From an uncultured Rhodospirillaceae bacterium (GTDB lineage Bacteria; Pseudomonadota; Alphaproteobacteria; Rhodospirillales; UBA2165), in assembly GCA_913020445.1 (NCBI GenBank), contig CAJWAR010000011.1, positions 1-64,000 of the forward strand: a DNA stretch of 64,000 bases, written 5' to 3'. Below, in pieces: positions 37,473-46,056 of the stretch (position 1 is the first letter of the stretch; every line of letters starts with the position of its first letter). Position numbers and translations under genes: made by a program. Under the pieces are notes generated by a model. It was not told where the DNA came from. It saw nothing but the letters and a program-made list of their open reading frames with translations, and made no database searches.

Positions 37473-38486
37473 TTAGTTCCAAATGGCAAAAGCCATAGCG
37501 TTGCCGGTACCCGCGGCCGAACGATAACAGGGAATATAATCTACCGCGGTTGATTTTAGACCGGTGCCGGCAACAAAGCCGGCGAGAGCGATCCAATTTT
37601 TAAGCTCGGACGTACCAGATACCAATAATTCATCAGGGATGGCTAAAATCTTGGCTTCGTCACCGCTCTCGATGGCGTCCAAGAACTGCCGGTCGAGTTC
37701 TTCGTCGATGGTGAAATGGCTGAGCCCGCCGGAACTAAAGCCGGCAACTTTCAAATCATTGTCCCAGCTTTCAACAGCTTTGCGCACTTCTTTGCCGAAT
37801 TTGTAGCAGCGCGCAACCGTTGGCTGATTGGGCGGGAAAAAAGTATTGGTAAACACCGGCACATTGGGAATGACAGCATCACGCATGATTTGGCGATAGA
37901 TAAAGCCGAATGCGTGGGGTACACCGCTCCACCAGTGATCATTAATTTCCGGCAGACGGGTTGACTGGCCGACATCAAACTCATTTTGGATCAGATGTTC
38001 GATGATGTGCTTACCAAGTTCCGGGCAGCCGTCATAAACGTCGATTTTATCGCGGGTATGTCCCGGTTCGGCAATGCCAATGCCGGGATTAAGTTTTTCC
38101 TTTTGAGCATCGCTATAAGGAATGTTTTCAAGCTTTTCGCCCCAGAAAACACTAAAGGCCGGCATGTTGGTATCGATGATAACTTCGTTTTGATCATTGC
38201 CGAAAATGACCGCAACATCCGGTGCTGCTGCTTCGTATGCCTGGGCCATATTGTCGAGCCGCTCCATACAGGCGGCATATTTCTCGCGCCAGATCTCGAC
38301 GGATACCTGGTCGCCAAAATTGTCGTCTTTACGTTTTTCCAGCAATTCATCAAAGGTATAGCTTTCGCCGCGGTAGGGATGTGCGGCAGCAATTTTATCG
38401 AATTCCGCGCGTTGGCCCCATTCTTCCGGCGGGGTGGACAGCATTGGGCTGTGAGAGGTGCCCATACCTAATACTATTTGCGCCAT
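37473..38486 (-). CDS. Class III extradiol ring-cleavage dioxygenase (LigB-like catalytic subunit)
   Basis: A 337-residue non-heme Fe(II) dioxygenase of the LigB superfamily, which opens catecholic rings next to the hydroxyl pair. The start ATG 38486 (MAQIVLGMGTSHSPML) follows GGAGG by 7 nt. His12 in GTSHSP is the first expected iron ligand; GNDQNE and SSGGLSHF match the family core. The small LigA-type subunit is neither fused nor encoded next to it. It is the last gene of a GntR–HpaB–LigB set, so it probably cleaves the product of the upstream hydroxylase. Substrate unknown; protocatechuate- or gallate-like is a family guess. Confidence 0.88.
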   Translation of the reverse strand: MAQIVLGMGTSHSPMLSTPPEEWGQRAEFDKIAAAHPYRGESYTFDELLEKRKDDNFGDQVSVEIWREKYAACMERLDNMAQAYEAAAPDVAVIFGNDQNEVIIDTNMPAFSVFWGEKLENIPYSDAQKEKLNPGIGIAEPGHTRDKIDVYDGCPELGKHIIEHLIQNEFDVGQSTRLPEINDHWWSGVPHAFGFIYRQIMRDAVIPNVPVFTNTFFPPNQPTVARCYKFGKEVRKAVESWDNDLKVAGFSSGGLSHFTIDEELDRQFLDAIESGDEAKILAIPDELLVSGTSELKNWIALAGFVAGTGLKSTAVDYIPCYRSAAGTGNAMAFAIWN

Positions 38487-38521
38487 GATTTCGCCTCCGT
38501 TCAAATTAGTTTTGAGAGGAT

Positions 38522-38556
38522 GACCGTCCCGGCTCGTTTATTTCGCCGGAACGGTC
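38522..38556 (-). promoter_or_regulatory. Strong intercistronic hairpin between HpaB and LigB genes
   Basis: GACCGTCCCGGC (38522-38533) pairs with GCCGGAACGGTC (38545-38556), 11 of 12 pairs, around an 11-nt loop. No T tract follows on the minus strand. It may be an mRNA-processing or stability element that changes the ratio of hydroxylase to dioxygenase, or a protein-binding site. Confidence 0.55.
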
Positions 38557-38587
38557 GCTCTGTAGGTCTGCAGGAAATTATCCCGCA

Positions 38588-40075
38588 TCACGCAATGATG
38601 GTGTCTTCCAGACCGAGAAGGTTACTCACCCTTTCAAGTCCCGGTCCGTAATCGAAGCTCTTGCCCGGACCGGCTTTGACCATCTCGGCGTCGCCGGAAT
38701 GGAGCCGCTCGTAGAGCTGTTGACGGCGGCCATATGAATCGCCAGTCATTTCCCAAGCGAGCTTGGTGATTTTATGGCGATCCATGGCAGAAGAATTGTG
38801 GCCCCGCATATAGGTTTGCAGATATTTTTCCACTTCAGGGTTTTCCCAATCTTCTTTGGTGTGATTGAAAATGGTCGATGACGTGCCGATATGATCGACC
38901 AGATCACAGAATCGTTCCGAGACGCGGGTCACCAATGAGCGGCGGTCGAGGAACAATTCTGGTTGCCAGTGGCCACCCGCCGATTTGTGGCAATCAACAT
39001 GGCCGGCGCGGATCGCCTTTCTGAGCAGGGTCAGATAAGTGCACATTTCACCCAATGCCTGCTGGACATGCGGGCGTTCCGAGATACCGGAAGTTTCTGC
39101 CAGCAATTTGGCAATGATGACCAGTGTTTCGAAGCGGACTTCGGTCAACGCTGATGAGGCATCACCAGCCCAGGCCATTACGCCACCCCGGAACAACCGG
39201 TTAGCAGCTAACGGTTCGCGATAGAGGAAAATGCGCTCCCACGGAATAAACACATCATCCAGAACCACCAATGTATCGATCTCATCGAAACGCGCCGACA
39301 TCGGATGATCCAGAGGATCGCGGTTGGAGAAAATTTCACGGCATATTTGTTTCAACCCAGGTGCATTGGCGGGCACCATGAACCAAATGGCGAATTCCTC
39401 TTCGTCTTCGGTGAAGGTATGGGTCGGCGAGATCAAGATGTCGTTGCAGAATGGGCCGATGGTATTGAAACGGGCGCCCCGGAGAATGACGCCGTCATCG
39501 CGTTCTTTGACGACATGGACGCACCGGTCCGGGTCCTGTTTTGGACTGAGCGATTTATCCATGCAGGGGTCATGCAACGCATGAGACAGGCAGAGATCAT
39601 TATCGCGCGCGTATTCATAATAGGTGATCGCGTTTTTCGCCAAATCAGGATTTAACTTCGCCAATTCATCATGAAGATCAACATAGCCGACCGTCATAGC
39701 AGCACAGAAATCGGGCAGCCGGCCGCACATACCGTGCACTTGCTCGCTCCAGAAACGGGTGTTTTTGTGCCGTTGGACGAGATGCTCTTTTTTGGTTGGG
39801 CGCAAATAAGACGTCGACACTCTTAGGCCGTTGTCCTCAACATAGGTCATCACGTCCTGGTGTTTTTTATCGTGCTGCATGTCGTAAATATCGGCCAGTG
39901 AATGCGCCATGCCGGAGAAATACGGGTGGGTGGTTACGTTGGTGATTTTTTCGCCGCGGTACCAAATTTCGCGGTCATCCTGGATGCTGTCGAGGAAAGT
40001 TTTACCGTCCATAATTCCCTGAGCGGGTTTGTCGGTATAAGGTGTGTGTATAATGTTTTTTACGTCGTCAGGCAT
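38588..40075 (-). CDS. HpaB-family flavin-dependent aromatic hydroxylase (oxygenase component)
   Basis: A 495-residue member of the 4-hydroxyphenylacetate 3-monooxygenase/PvcC family, which ortho-hydroxylates phenols using FADH2 from a separate reductase. ATG 40075 (MPDDVKNIIHTP) follows GGAGG by 5 nt and is preferred to the ATG six codons upstream. FARDPxxC-like sequence appears as LSHALHDPCMDKS; FNTIGPFCNDILISPTH and LDDVFIPWERIFLY are typical FAD-binding and active-site regions. No HpaC-type reductase gene is in the window. Together with the LigB gene it suggests hydroxylation followed by meta-cleavage of an aromatic ring. Confidence 0.88.
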   Translation of the reverse strand: MPDDVKNIIHTPYTDKPAQGIMDGKTFLDSIQDDREIWYRGEKITNVTTHPYFSGMAHSLADIYDMQHDKKHQDVMTYVEDNGLRVSTSYLRPTKKEHLVQRHKNTRFWSEQVHGMCGRLPDFCAAMTVGYVDLHDELAKLNPDLAKNAITYYEYARDNDLCLSHALHDPCMDKSLSPKQDPDRCVHVVKERDDGVILRGARFNTIGPFCNDILISPTHTFTEDEEEFAIWFMVPANAPGLKQICREIFSNRDPLDHPMSARFDEIDTLVVLDDVFIPWERIFLYREPLAANRLFRGGVMAWAGDASSALTEVRFETLVIIAKLLAETSGISERPHVQQALGEMCTYLTLLRKAIRAGHVDCHKSAGGHWQPELFLDRRSLVTRVSERFCDLVDHIGTSSTIFNHTKEDWENPEVEKYLQTYMRGHNSSAMDRHKITKLAWEMTGDSYGRRQQLYERLHSGDAEMVKAGPGKSFDYGPGLERVSNLLGLEDTIIA

Positions 40076-40144
40076 GATATCCTCCTCTGCCATTTGTTTA
40101 GGGGATTTTCCCCATTATTGGTTATTTTGTTGATCGGGGTGTCG

Positions 40145-40861
40145 TCATAGACGTTCCCGAATTTCATCCAGATGTTCGCGCATTAAGTTACGTGCGCTTG
40201 ACCTGTCTTGTCGTTTAATTGCGGTGAGTATATTGCGGTGGTAATCGACTGCCTTTTCGGCCACGGGCCGTGTCGCGCGATGCGCATTGTTGGGCCAGAC
40301 AACATGGCGCAGGGCCATGAATTGAGCGACCAAAGCCCGATTTCCCGAGGCTTCGGCGACAGCCAAATGAAATTGCTGGCCGGCATGAGTGAATTTAACC
40401 GGATCGTCCAGCACCTCTTCTGATTCTGCAATGAGCTCAGCGAGCCGGGCTAAATCTTCAGCCGTACGGTTTTTTGCTGCTAATTCTACGGCCGCGCATT
40501 CAACCGCCACCTGGGCATCGACAACTTCATCCGTTGTGACTCCTGATAATTTGAACTGAATGGCGAGAGCGTCCGAGAAATACTCGATATTGCCGGAAGC
40601 GATCGTGGCCCCGCCACCGGCGCCTACCCGAATTTCGATGACCCCCATGGTTTCGAGAGATCTGAGCGCGTCGCGGATGGTTATGCGGCTGACGCCAAAT
40701 TGCTCGGCCAGTTCCATTTCGGAACCAAGTGCATGACCGGGTTGCAATTGTCCGTCAAAAAGCGCTTCGCGGACTTGTTGGACAATTTTACCGGCAATCG
40801 ATGTTGCCCGAACCGGAGTCCAGGGAGTTTCTTCGTCGGTTAAACTCGCCAAATCGGTCAT
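40145..40861 (-). CDS. GntR-family transcriptional regulator, FadR/FCD subgroup
   Basis: A 238-residue regulator. The N-terminal winged helix-turn-helix covers about 18-90, with LGSEMELAEQFGVSRITIRD and ALRSLETMGVIEIRVGAGGG. The C-terminal FCD ligand-binding domain (about 105-230) has the His residues expected to bind a metal or carboxylate ligand (FTHAGQQFHLAVAEASGNR and VDYHRNILTAI). It lies directly upstream of the HpaB gene on the same strand (69-nt gap) and probably controls the aromatic operon in response to a pathway acid. Confidence 0.93.
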   Translation of the reverse strand: MTDLASLTDEETPWTPVRATSIAGKIVQQVREALFDGQLQPGHALGSEMELAEQFGVSRITIRDALRSLETMGVIEIRVGAGGGATIASGNIEYFSDALAIQFKLSGVTTDEVVDAQVAVECAAVELAAKNRTAEDLARLAELIAESEEVLDDPVKFTHAGQQFHLAVAEASGNRALVAQFMALRHVVWPNNAHRATRPVAEKAVDYHRNILTAIKRQDRSSARNLMREHLDEIRERL

Positions 40862-40894
40862 ATTTGCTTCGATTCTGCCGTTTATTTGGAGAAA

Positions 40895-40915
40895 TATAAT
40901 GATATAACAATTATA
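40895..40915 (-). promoter_or_regulatory. AT palindrome upstream of the GntR gene, possible operator or -10
   Basis: TATAAT (40895-40900) and ATTATA (40910-40915) form an inverted repeat with a 9-nt centre, 33 nt upstream of the GntR start. It could be an autoregulatory operator, a -10 box on either strand, or chance in AT-rich DNA. No well-spaced -35 was found for the minus strand. Confidence 0.3.
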
Positions 40916-41009
40916 AGGTAAGTTATTTAAATTTTACCGTCAAGGGGTAAAACGAGGCCCGTATTGCCGTTGGCTGAATTTTAGAATGAAATTAAATTTT
41001 AGCGATTTG

Positions 41010-41039
41010 TTGACATTTAGCCTATATATTGTGCATTAT
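41010..41039 (+). promoter_or_regulatory. Sigma70-like promoter for the small secreted protein
   Basis: A perfect TTGACA (41010-41015) is followed after 18 nt by CATTAT (41034-41039). It is about 60 nt before ATG 41100 and could also serve the mlaA-type gene downstream. The 40862-41099 region is otherwise AT-rich without other clear signals. Confidence 0.55.
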
Positions 41040-41099
41040 TGAAATAATCGGTCAAAATATAGTGTTCCAGGGAAATAGCCTTATAGGGGTGTAGATGCT

Positions 41100-41426
41100 A
41101 TGAAACCTGTTGTAACGCATATCAGTAAATTAAATTTACTTATCATCGCTGCACTATTTGTGGTTTCGTTATTGGTAAATTCGTCGGCATCGGCGCAGGC
41201 CAATTGCGGTGAACGTAAAGCTATCGCCAATATTCTTGGTGATCGTTATGCTGAAAAACCGGTCGCAACAGGCATGACCCAAGGGGGCGTCGTCGTCGAA
41301 GTCTTTGCTGCCCGCGATGGATCATGGACAATGATCGTTACCATGCCTTCAGGCTACGCTTGCTTTATGGCGGCTGGCGACAATTGGGAAAATCTGTCAG
41401 TGTTTGCCCAAGGCACTAAAATCTAA
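41100..41426 (+). CDS. Small secreted protein of unknown function
   Basis: A 108-residue protein with a signal peptide (about 1-34; hydrophobic core LLIIAALFVVSLLV, cleavage near SASAQ). The mature domain is about 74 residues with two cysteines (NCGERKAI and YACFMAAG), ILGDRYAEKPVATGMTQGG and a beta-rich WTMIVTMPSGY segment. It resembles conserved small periplasmic proteins found in many alphaproteobacteria; function unknown. The two cysteines could form a disulfide. Confidence 0.8.
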   Translation: MKPVVTHISKLNLLIIAALFVVSLLVNSSASAQANCGERKAIANILGDRYAEKPVATGMTQGGVVVEVFAARDGSWTMIVTMPSGYACFMAAGDNWENLSVFAQGTKI

Positions 41427-41565
41427 CATCGAGTTCAGTTTAGGAAGTTACATAAGCGCTTGATTTCCTTGAACAAGGGTTGAAAATCGCTATGGTTTGC
41501 CCAGGTATTATACGTGGGTAATTTTTTTGGGCTGTGCCTTTGGTGCATTCCACTTTAGGCGATTA

Positions 41566-42555
41566 ATGAAAAGACCGGCAAAGATCACCTGGGAATTCAG
41601 GAAGCTGACATTTGTGCTGAATGTTGCGTTTTTGGCGACGTTCCTTGGTGTTGCCCTAGGTACTGCATTGGATGTCAACGCGGCTCAGTCTATTTACGAT
41701 ATGGACCGGTTGCTGAACGAGCCTCATCCCTTTGCCACGCCGCAAGTCCGGCCGCGACCCCAAACACAACGTCCGGTGCCGGTAACCCCAACACCGCAAT
41801 CGAAAGATCAGGATGATGGGCTGGATCTGGACGACCTGGGTCCTGGTGTGGAAGCTGCGGTCGAAGACGTAAATGATCCGATTGAGTCATTTAACCGGGT
41901 TATTTTCGGCTTCAATGAGATTTTAGCCAAACATCTGATTGGTCCGTTGGCGCGAGGCTATAATGCGGCAGTACCTGATGCGGCGCGTGAGGCAATTCGG
42001 AATTTTTTAAGCAATTTAAACGGCCCGGTCATCTTGGCTAATAATCTGCTCCAAGGTGAGCTCAAGCGCGGCTACGCGACAACCATGCGCTTGCTGATCA
42101 ATTCCACTGCCGGCATTCTCGGATTTATCGATGTTGCCAAGAATTTTGGTTTCGAAGAGCACAACGAAGATTTTGGCCAAACGCTAGCCGTGTGGGGGGT
42201 GGGCGAAGGTTTATATTTGGTGTTGCCGGTTTTCGGTCCATCCAATCCGCGTGATGCGCTGGGTAAATTACTGGTCGACCCATTTTTTGATCCGCTCGGG
42301 TACTACCTCGACAATACGGATCGTGAAGAAATAGGCTACACGATTTTAGGGGTGCGAGGATTTACCAGGTTTGCCGCCTTCGTCGATCAAATTGATGAGT
42401 TGCGGCATAGTTCTCTCGATTTCTACGGTGCCATGCGCAGTCTCTATCGTCAGCGCCGCAATTTAGAAATCAAGAATGGTGGCTTAGATGATTTACCCAA
42501 TATCGATCCAATTCTCGATAAACGAAGTGTCCCGCCAAGTTTGCCCAATCCATAA
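41566..42555 (+). CDS. MlaA/VacJ family outer-membrane lipid-asymmetry protein
   Basis: MlaA removes misplaced phospholipids from the outer leaflet of the outer membrane and passes them to MlaC. I start at ATG 41566 (MKRPAKITWEF), giving 329 residues. A hydrophobic signal (about 18-36) ends VNAAQ without a lipobox Cys. A Pro/Gln-rich linker (about 55-80) precedes the MlaA domain, which has DPIESFNRVIFGFNE, FLSNLNGPVILANNLLQG and DFGQTLAVWGVGEGLYLVLP. A TTG at 41497 would add 23 residues but the ATG signal is better. No mlaBCDEF genes are nearby. Confidence 0.9.
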   Translation: MKRPAKITWEFRKLTFVLNVAFLATFLGVALGTALDVNAAQSIYDMDRLLNEPHPFATPQVRPRPQTQRPVPVTPTPQSKDQDDGLDLDDLGPGVEAAVEDVNDPIESFNRVIFGFNEILAKHLIGPLARGYNAAVPDAAREAIRNFLSNLNGPVILANNLLQGELKRGYATTMRLLINSTAGILGFIDVAKNFGFEEHNEDFGQTLAVWGVGEGLYLVLPVFGPSNPRDALGKLLVDPFFDPLGYYLDNTDREEIGYTILGVRGFTRFAAFVDQIDELRHSSLDFYGAMRSLYRQRRNLEIKNGGLDDLPNIDPILDKRSVPPSLPNP

Positions 42556-42617
42556 ATGATTTAAAACTTTAGGTACTGGCTCTTGTCCTCATCGCCAAAT
42601 CGGAGTGTAATTCTCCG

Positions 42618-43484
42618 ATGTTTGATAAGCTCAGACAGGGCCGGAAAGTTTTACGATTGCTCGGCGTATTAGCCGCTGCAGGTGCGACGTTGCAGCCCCA
42701 TAACCTGGCCGCAGAATTAGTACCGGTTGACGTCGAGCTGGTGCTCGCTGTCGATGTCTCCGGCAGTGTTGATTGGCACGAGGCTGAGCTCCAGCGTGAT
42801 GGTTATATCCAGGTTATTAAAAGTCCGGATTTCGTCAAAGTCATTCAAACTGGATTCCTTGGTAAAATCGCGGTCACCTATATTGAGTGGGCGGGTGATG
42901 GTTACCAGACCGAAGTGGTTGACTGGGCTATCATTAAAGATCAGAGCTCAGCGGACGCTTTTGCCAAAGCATTGAAAGACGCGCCGATTGATACCGGCCC
43001 CTGGACCTCGATCAGTGATGTCATCAATTATGCCGTGCCGAAATTTTTCACTAATAATTATCAGGGAACGCGCCGCATTTTAGATATCTCCGGTGATGGC
43101 CCCAACAATACCGGCACACTCGTGACCGGTGCTCGCGATGCGGCGATTAAACGTGGCATTACCATCAACGGCTTACCGATTATTAATGATCGGTTGCAGC
43201 CCTCGGGCCGGCGTCAGATTGCGAATTTAGACAAATACTATGCGGCGTGTGTCATCGGGGGCCCCGGCGCTTTTTTGGTTGTGGCCCATAGTTTCAAGGA
43301 TTTTGCCCGCGCCATTCGCCGTAAAATGATTTTTGAGATAGCCGGAACTTCTGCTGGCAATTGGCGGGCCAAGGTAGATAAACCGCCGTCGCTACAGCAC
43401 AATATAGCGCTTTTATACCCGCCGGGTTGCGATATTGGCGAACGCCGGTTGCAACGCCGCCGGTCTTTTGGTGACGAATTTTAA
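42618..43484 (+). CDS. DUF1194 secreted VWA-like protein, copy 2
   Basis: A 288-residue paralogue of the gene at 35590. It has a signal-like N-terminus (LLGVLAAAGATLQ), the MIDAS motif LAVDVSGSVDWHE, IAVTYIEWAGDG, ILDISGDGPNN and GITINGLPIINDRLQPSGRRQ. The DUF1194 domain ends at IFEIAG. About 45 extra basic residues follow, including RRLQRRRSFGDEF, absent in copy 1. It follows the MlaA gene by 62 nt and may be co-transcribed with it. Confidence 0.9.
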   Translation: MFDKLRQGRKVLRLLGVLAAAGATLQPHNLAAELVPVDVELVLAVDVSGSVDWHEAELQRDGYIQVIKSPDFVKVIQTGFLGKIAVTYIEWAGDGYQTEVVDWAIIKDQSSADAFAKALKDAPIDTGPWTSISDVINYAVPKFFTNNYQGTRRILDISGDGPNNTGTLVTGARDAAIKRGITINGLPIINDRLQPSGRRQIANLDKYYAACVIGGPGAFLVVAHSFKDFARAIRRKMIFEIAGTSAGNWRAKVDKPPSLQHNIALLYPPGCDIGERRLQRRRSFGDEF

Positions 43485-43650
43485 TTTTGCTAGATGATAT
43501 GCAGAAATGTTAGCATTTTTGCATAAAGTAATTTGAATAAATGTGCACAAAATAGCACTTGTAATAACAGGACGATGCTATTATCACCAAAATAGGAATT
43601 AGCTAATTTGGCAATTGAAAAAAATCGTTAATTATCAAATGTTTATCATT

Positions 43651-43666
43651 TTAAACTCGGATTAAC
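43651..43666 (+). promoter_or_regulatory. CtrA-like binding site (TTAA-N7-TTAAC) upstream of pccA
   Basis: TTAA (43651-43654), seven bases, then TTAAC (43662-43666) is an exact match to the consensus of the alphaproteobacterial cell-cycle regulator CtrA. It lies 82 nt before pccA in a 263-nt AT-rich intergenic region. Such matches occur by chance in AT-rich DNA, so binding is unproven. Confidence 0.45.
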
Positions 43667-43747
43667 ATTTCCTTCAAAATACTGTCAGATGATTAATATA
43701 CAGGGTTTTTTGTAATTTGGCGGCGCCGAGCCGTCTACAGGAATTAG

Positions 43748-45769
43748 ATGTTTAATACAATCCTCATAGCCAATCGCGGTGAAATTGCCTGCCGCGTTAT
43801 TCGCACCGCCCGACAATTAGGCATCAAGACCGTCGCTGTCTATTCCGAAGCGGATCAAAATGCGCTGCATGTCGATATGGCGAGCGACGCCGTCTTTATC
43901 GGTCCACCGATGGCGGCGGAAAGCTATCTGCGCATTGATGCCATAATGGCGGCGATAGAGGAAACTGGTGCCGATGCGGTTCATCCGGGCTACGGCTTTC
44001 TGTCGGAAAATCCTGAGTTTGCGGAGCAGCTGGATGCTGCCGGCATTACCTTTATCGGGCCAAGGCCGGATGCCATGCGGGTGATGGGCGACAAGATCGA
44101 ATCTAAACTATTCGCCGAGAAGGCCGGGGTGCCGACGGTACCGGGCCATGCCGAACCGGTTAAAAGCGCGGCGGATGCTAAAAAGATTGCCAAGAAAATC
44201 GGCTATCCGGTCATCCTTAAAGCCTCAGCCGGCGGCGGCGGTAAAGGCATGCGGATGGTCGAAAGTGCCGCTGAGATTGAAGAAGGCTTGCGCGCGTCCA
44301 CAGCAGAGGCGGAAAGCAGTTTTGGCGATGGCCGCGTTTTTGTCGAAAAATTTATCACCAACCCGCGTCACATTGAAATCCAAATACTCGCCGACAGCCA
44401 CGGCAATTGTGTCCACCTTGGTGAGCGGGAATGCTCAATCCAGCGACGCCACCAGAAAGTAATCGAAGAAGCACCCAGCCCATTTGTCGATGCGGCAATG
44501 CGGGCAGAGATGGGCGCGCAGGCAGTTGCTCTCGCCAGGGCGGTAAACTATCAATCAGCCGGCACGGTTGAATTTATTGTCGATGCGGAGAAGAATTTTT
44601 TCTTCCTCGAAATGAACACCCGTCTGCAAGTTGAGCATCCGGTTACGGAACTTATCACCGGCCTTGATCTGGTTGAGCAGATGATAAAAGTGGCGGCTGG
44701 CGAAGAGCTCGAATTTGATCAGGATGGCGTTAGTTTAAGCGGTTGGGCGATGGAGTCGCGCCTTTATGCCGAAGATCCGACGCGGGGATTTCTGCCGGCG
44801 ATTGGCCGGCTGGTCGAATACCGTGAGCCGGTAACCGGCGTATTCGGTACCAGTAAAAACGTGCGCGTTGATGGCGGCGTCAATGAAGGCGACGAAATTA
44901 CGCGCTACTACGATCCGATGATCGCCAAGCTCATCACCAATGGTGAGACGCGGGACGAAGCCATCAAACATATGCAGCGCGCCCTTGAGGAATATTACGT
45001 TAGAGGCGTTGGTAACAATCTAGGTTTTCTGTCGGCCGTGATGGCTCACCCGCGCTTTATCGAAGGTGCGCTGACAACAAACTTTATCGCCGAGGAATTT
45101 GGTGAGCGATTTATTCCTGAAGAAACCGCCCACGAAGATTTTGGTATGCTTGCCGCCATTGCAGCGATGATGCACCGCCGGGAAGTTGAGCGCGATAATC
45201 AGATCACCGGGCGCGCCATGTCCGGTAGCGCCTTGTCGCGGGAGCAATTTACTTATGGCGACGAATGGGTGGCGATAGTCAATGGGGAGAGCCACCCCAT
45301 TCGAATTGCAGTCGCCGACAATCAGAAAGTTGAAATTCATGCCGGTGGCAAAAACTACGTGATTGATTCCGGGTGGCGGCCCGGCCGCTCGCTGTTCACG
45401 GGTCAGGTCAATGACGAAGATATCTGTATGCAGACGGAACGGACCAGCACCGGTTTCAAAGTGCGCCACGCTGGCTACCAGGGTGAAATACGCATCATGT
45501 CCTCGTTCGCCGCGGAGCTGCTTAATCGGATGCCGGCCAAGAAGGCAGCCGATACGTCGAAGCAATTAATTTCGCCGATGCCGGGGCTGCTGGTTTCGGT
45601 AGAAGTGGAGGTCGGCCAGGATGTCAAAAGCGGTGAAGCGCTGGCTGTCGTTGAAGCGATGAAAATGGAGAACCAGCTGTTTGCCGAGCGCGACGGAGTG
45701 GTGGCAAAAATTTATCTCGAACCCGGCGATAGTCTTGATGTTGGCCAGATCATTCTCGAACTAGAGTAA
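43748..45769 (+). CDS. pccA: Propionyl-CoA carboxylase alpha subunit (biotin carboxylase + BCCP)
   Basis: A 673-residue protein that carboxylates its own biotin using ATP and bicarbonate. The biotin carboxylase domain spans about 1-450 (ILIANRGEIACRVIRTA, ASAGGGGKGMRMV ATP loop, EMNTRLQVEHPVTE). A BT-type linker domain follows (about 510-590), and the C-terminal biotinyl domain has EAMKMENQ with biotinyl-Lys639. Size and order match PccA. The partner pccB is 20 kb upstream on the same strand. AGGA precedes the ATG. The acylphosphatase gene follows after 5 nt. Confidence 0.94.
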   Translation: MFNTILIANRGEIACRVIRTARQLGIKTVAVYSEADQNALHVDMASDAVFIGPPMAAESYLRIDAIMAAIEETGADAVHPGYGFLSENPEFAEQLDAAGITFIGPRPDAMRVMGDKIESKLFAEKAGVPTVPGHAEPVKSAADAKKIAKKIGYPVILKASAGGGGKGMRMVESAAEIEEGLRASTAEAESSFGDGRVFVEKFITNPRHIEIQILADSHGNCVHLGERECSIQRRHQKVIEEAPSPFVDAAMRAEMGAQAVALARAVNYQSAGTVEFIVDAEKNFFFLEMNTRLQVEHPVTELITGLDLVEQMIKVAAGEELEFDQDGVSLSGWAMESRLYAEDPTRGFLPAIGRLVEYREPVTGVFGTSKNVRVDGGVNEGDEITRYYDPMIAKLITNGETRDEAIKHMQRALEEYYVRGVGNNLGFLSAVMAHPRFIEGALTTNFIAEEFGERFIPEETAHEDFGMLAAIAAMMHRREVERDNQITGRAMSGSALSREQFTYGDEWVAIVNGESHPIRIAVADNQKVEIHAGGKNYVIDSGWRPGRSLFTGQVNDEDICMQTERTSTGFKVRHAGYQGEIRIMSSFAAELLNRMPAKKAADTSKQLISPMPGLLVSVEVEVGQDVKSGEALAVVEAMKMENQLFAERDGVVAKIYLEPGDSLDVGQIILELE

Positions 45770-45774
45770 TTTTT

Positions 45775-46056
45775 ATGACCGAAAAGGCTGTTCACGTCAG
45801 TATTAAAGGGCGCGTGCAAGGCGTTTGGTATCGTGGCTGGACGGTCGATACCGCGACTGAATTGGGTCTATCGGGCTGGGTCAGAAACCGGCGTGATGGT
45901 TCCGTCGAGGCGGTCTTTAGCGGCAGCCAATCCCAAATTGATCAGATGATTGAAAAATGCCGCTTTGGTCCGCACTCGGCCCAGGTCGATCAGGTTTTAG
46001 TGGAGCCGGCAGCGGCAGATGTCGAGCCGGGCTTTCGCCAATTACCCACTGAATAG
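45775..46056 (+). CDS. Acylphosphatase
   Basis: A 93-residue acylphosphatase that hydrolyses acyl phosphates. The catalytic Arg20 (GRVQGVWYRGW) and Asn38 (SGWVRNRRDGSVEAVFSG) are present. It is 5 nt after pccA and probably in the same transcript. The last 140 bp lie opposite the 3' end of the convergent GGDEF gene. Confidence 0.93.
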   Translation: MTEKAVHVSIKGRVQGVWYRGWTVDTATELGLSGWVRNRRDGSVEAVFSGSQSQIDQMIEKCRFGPHSAQVDQVLVEPAAADVEPGFRQLPTE

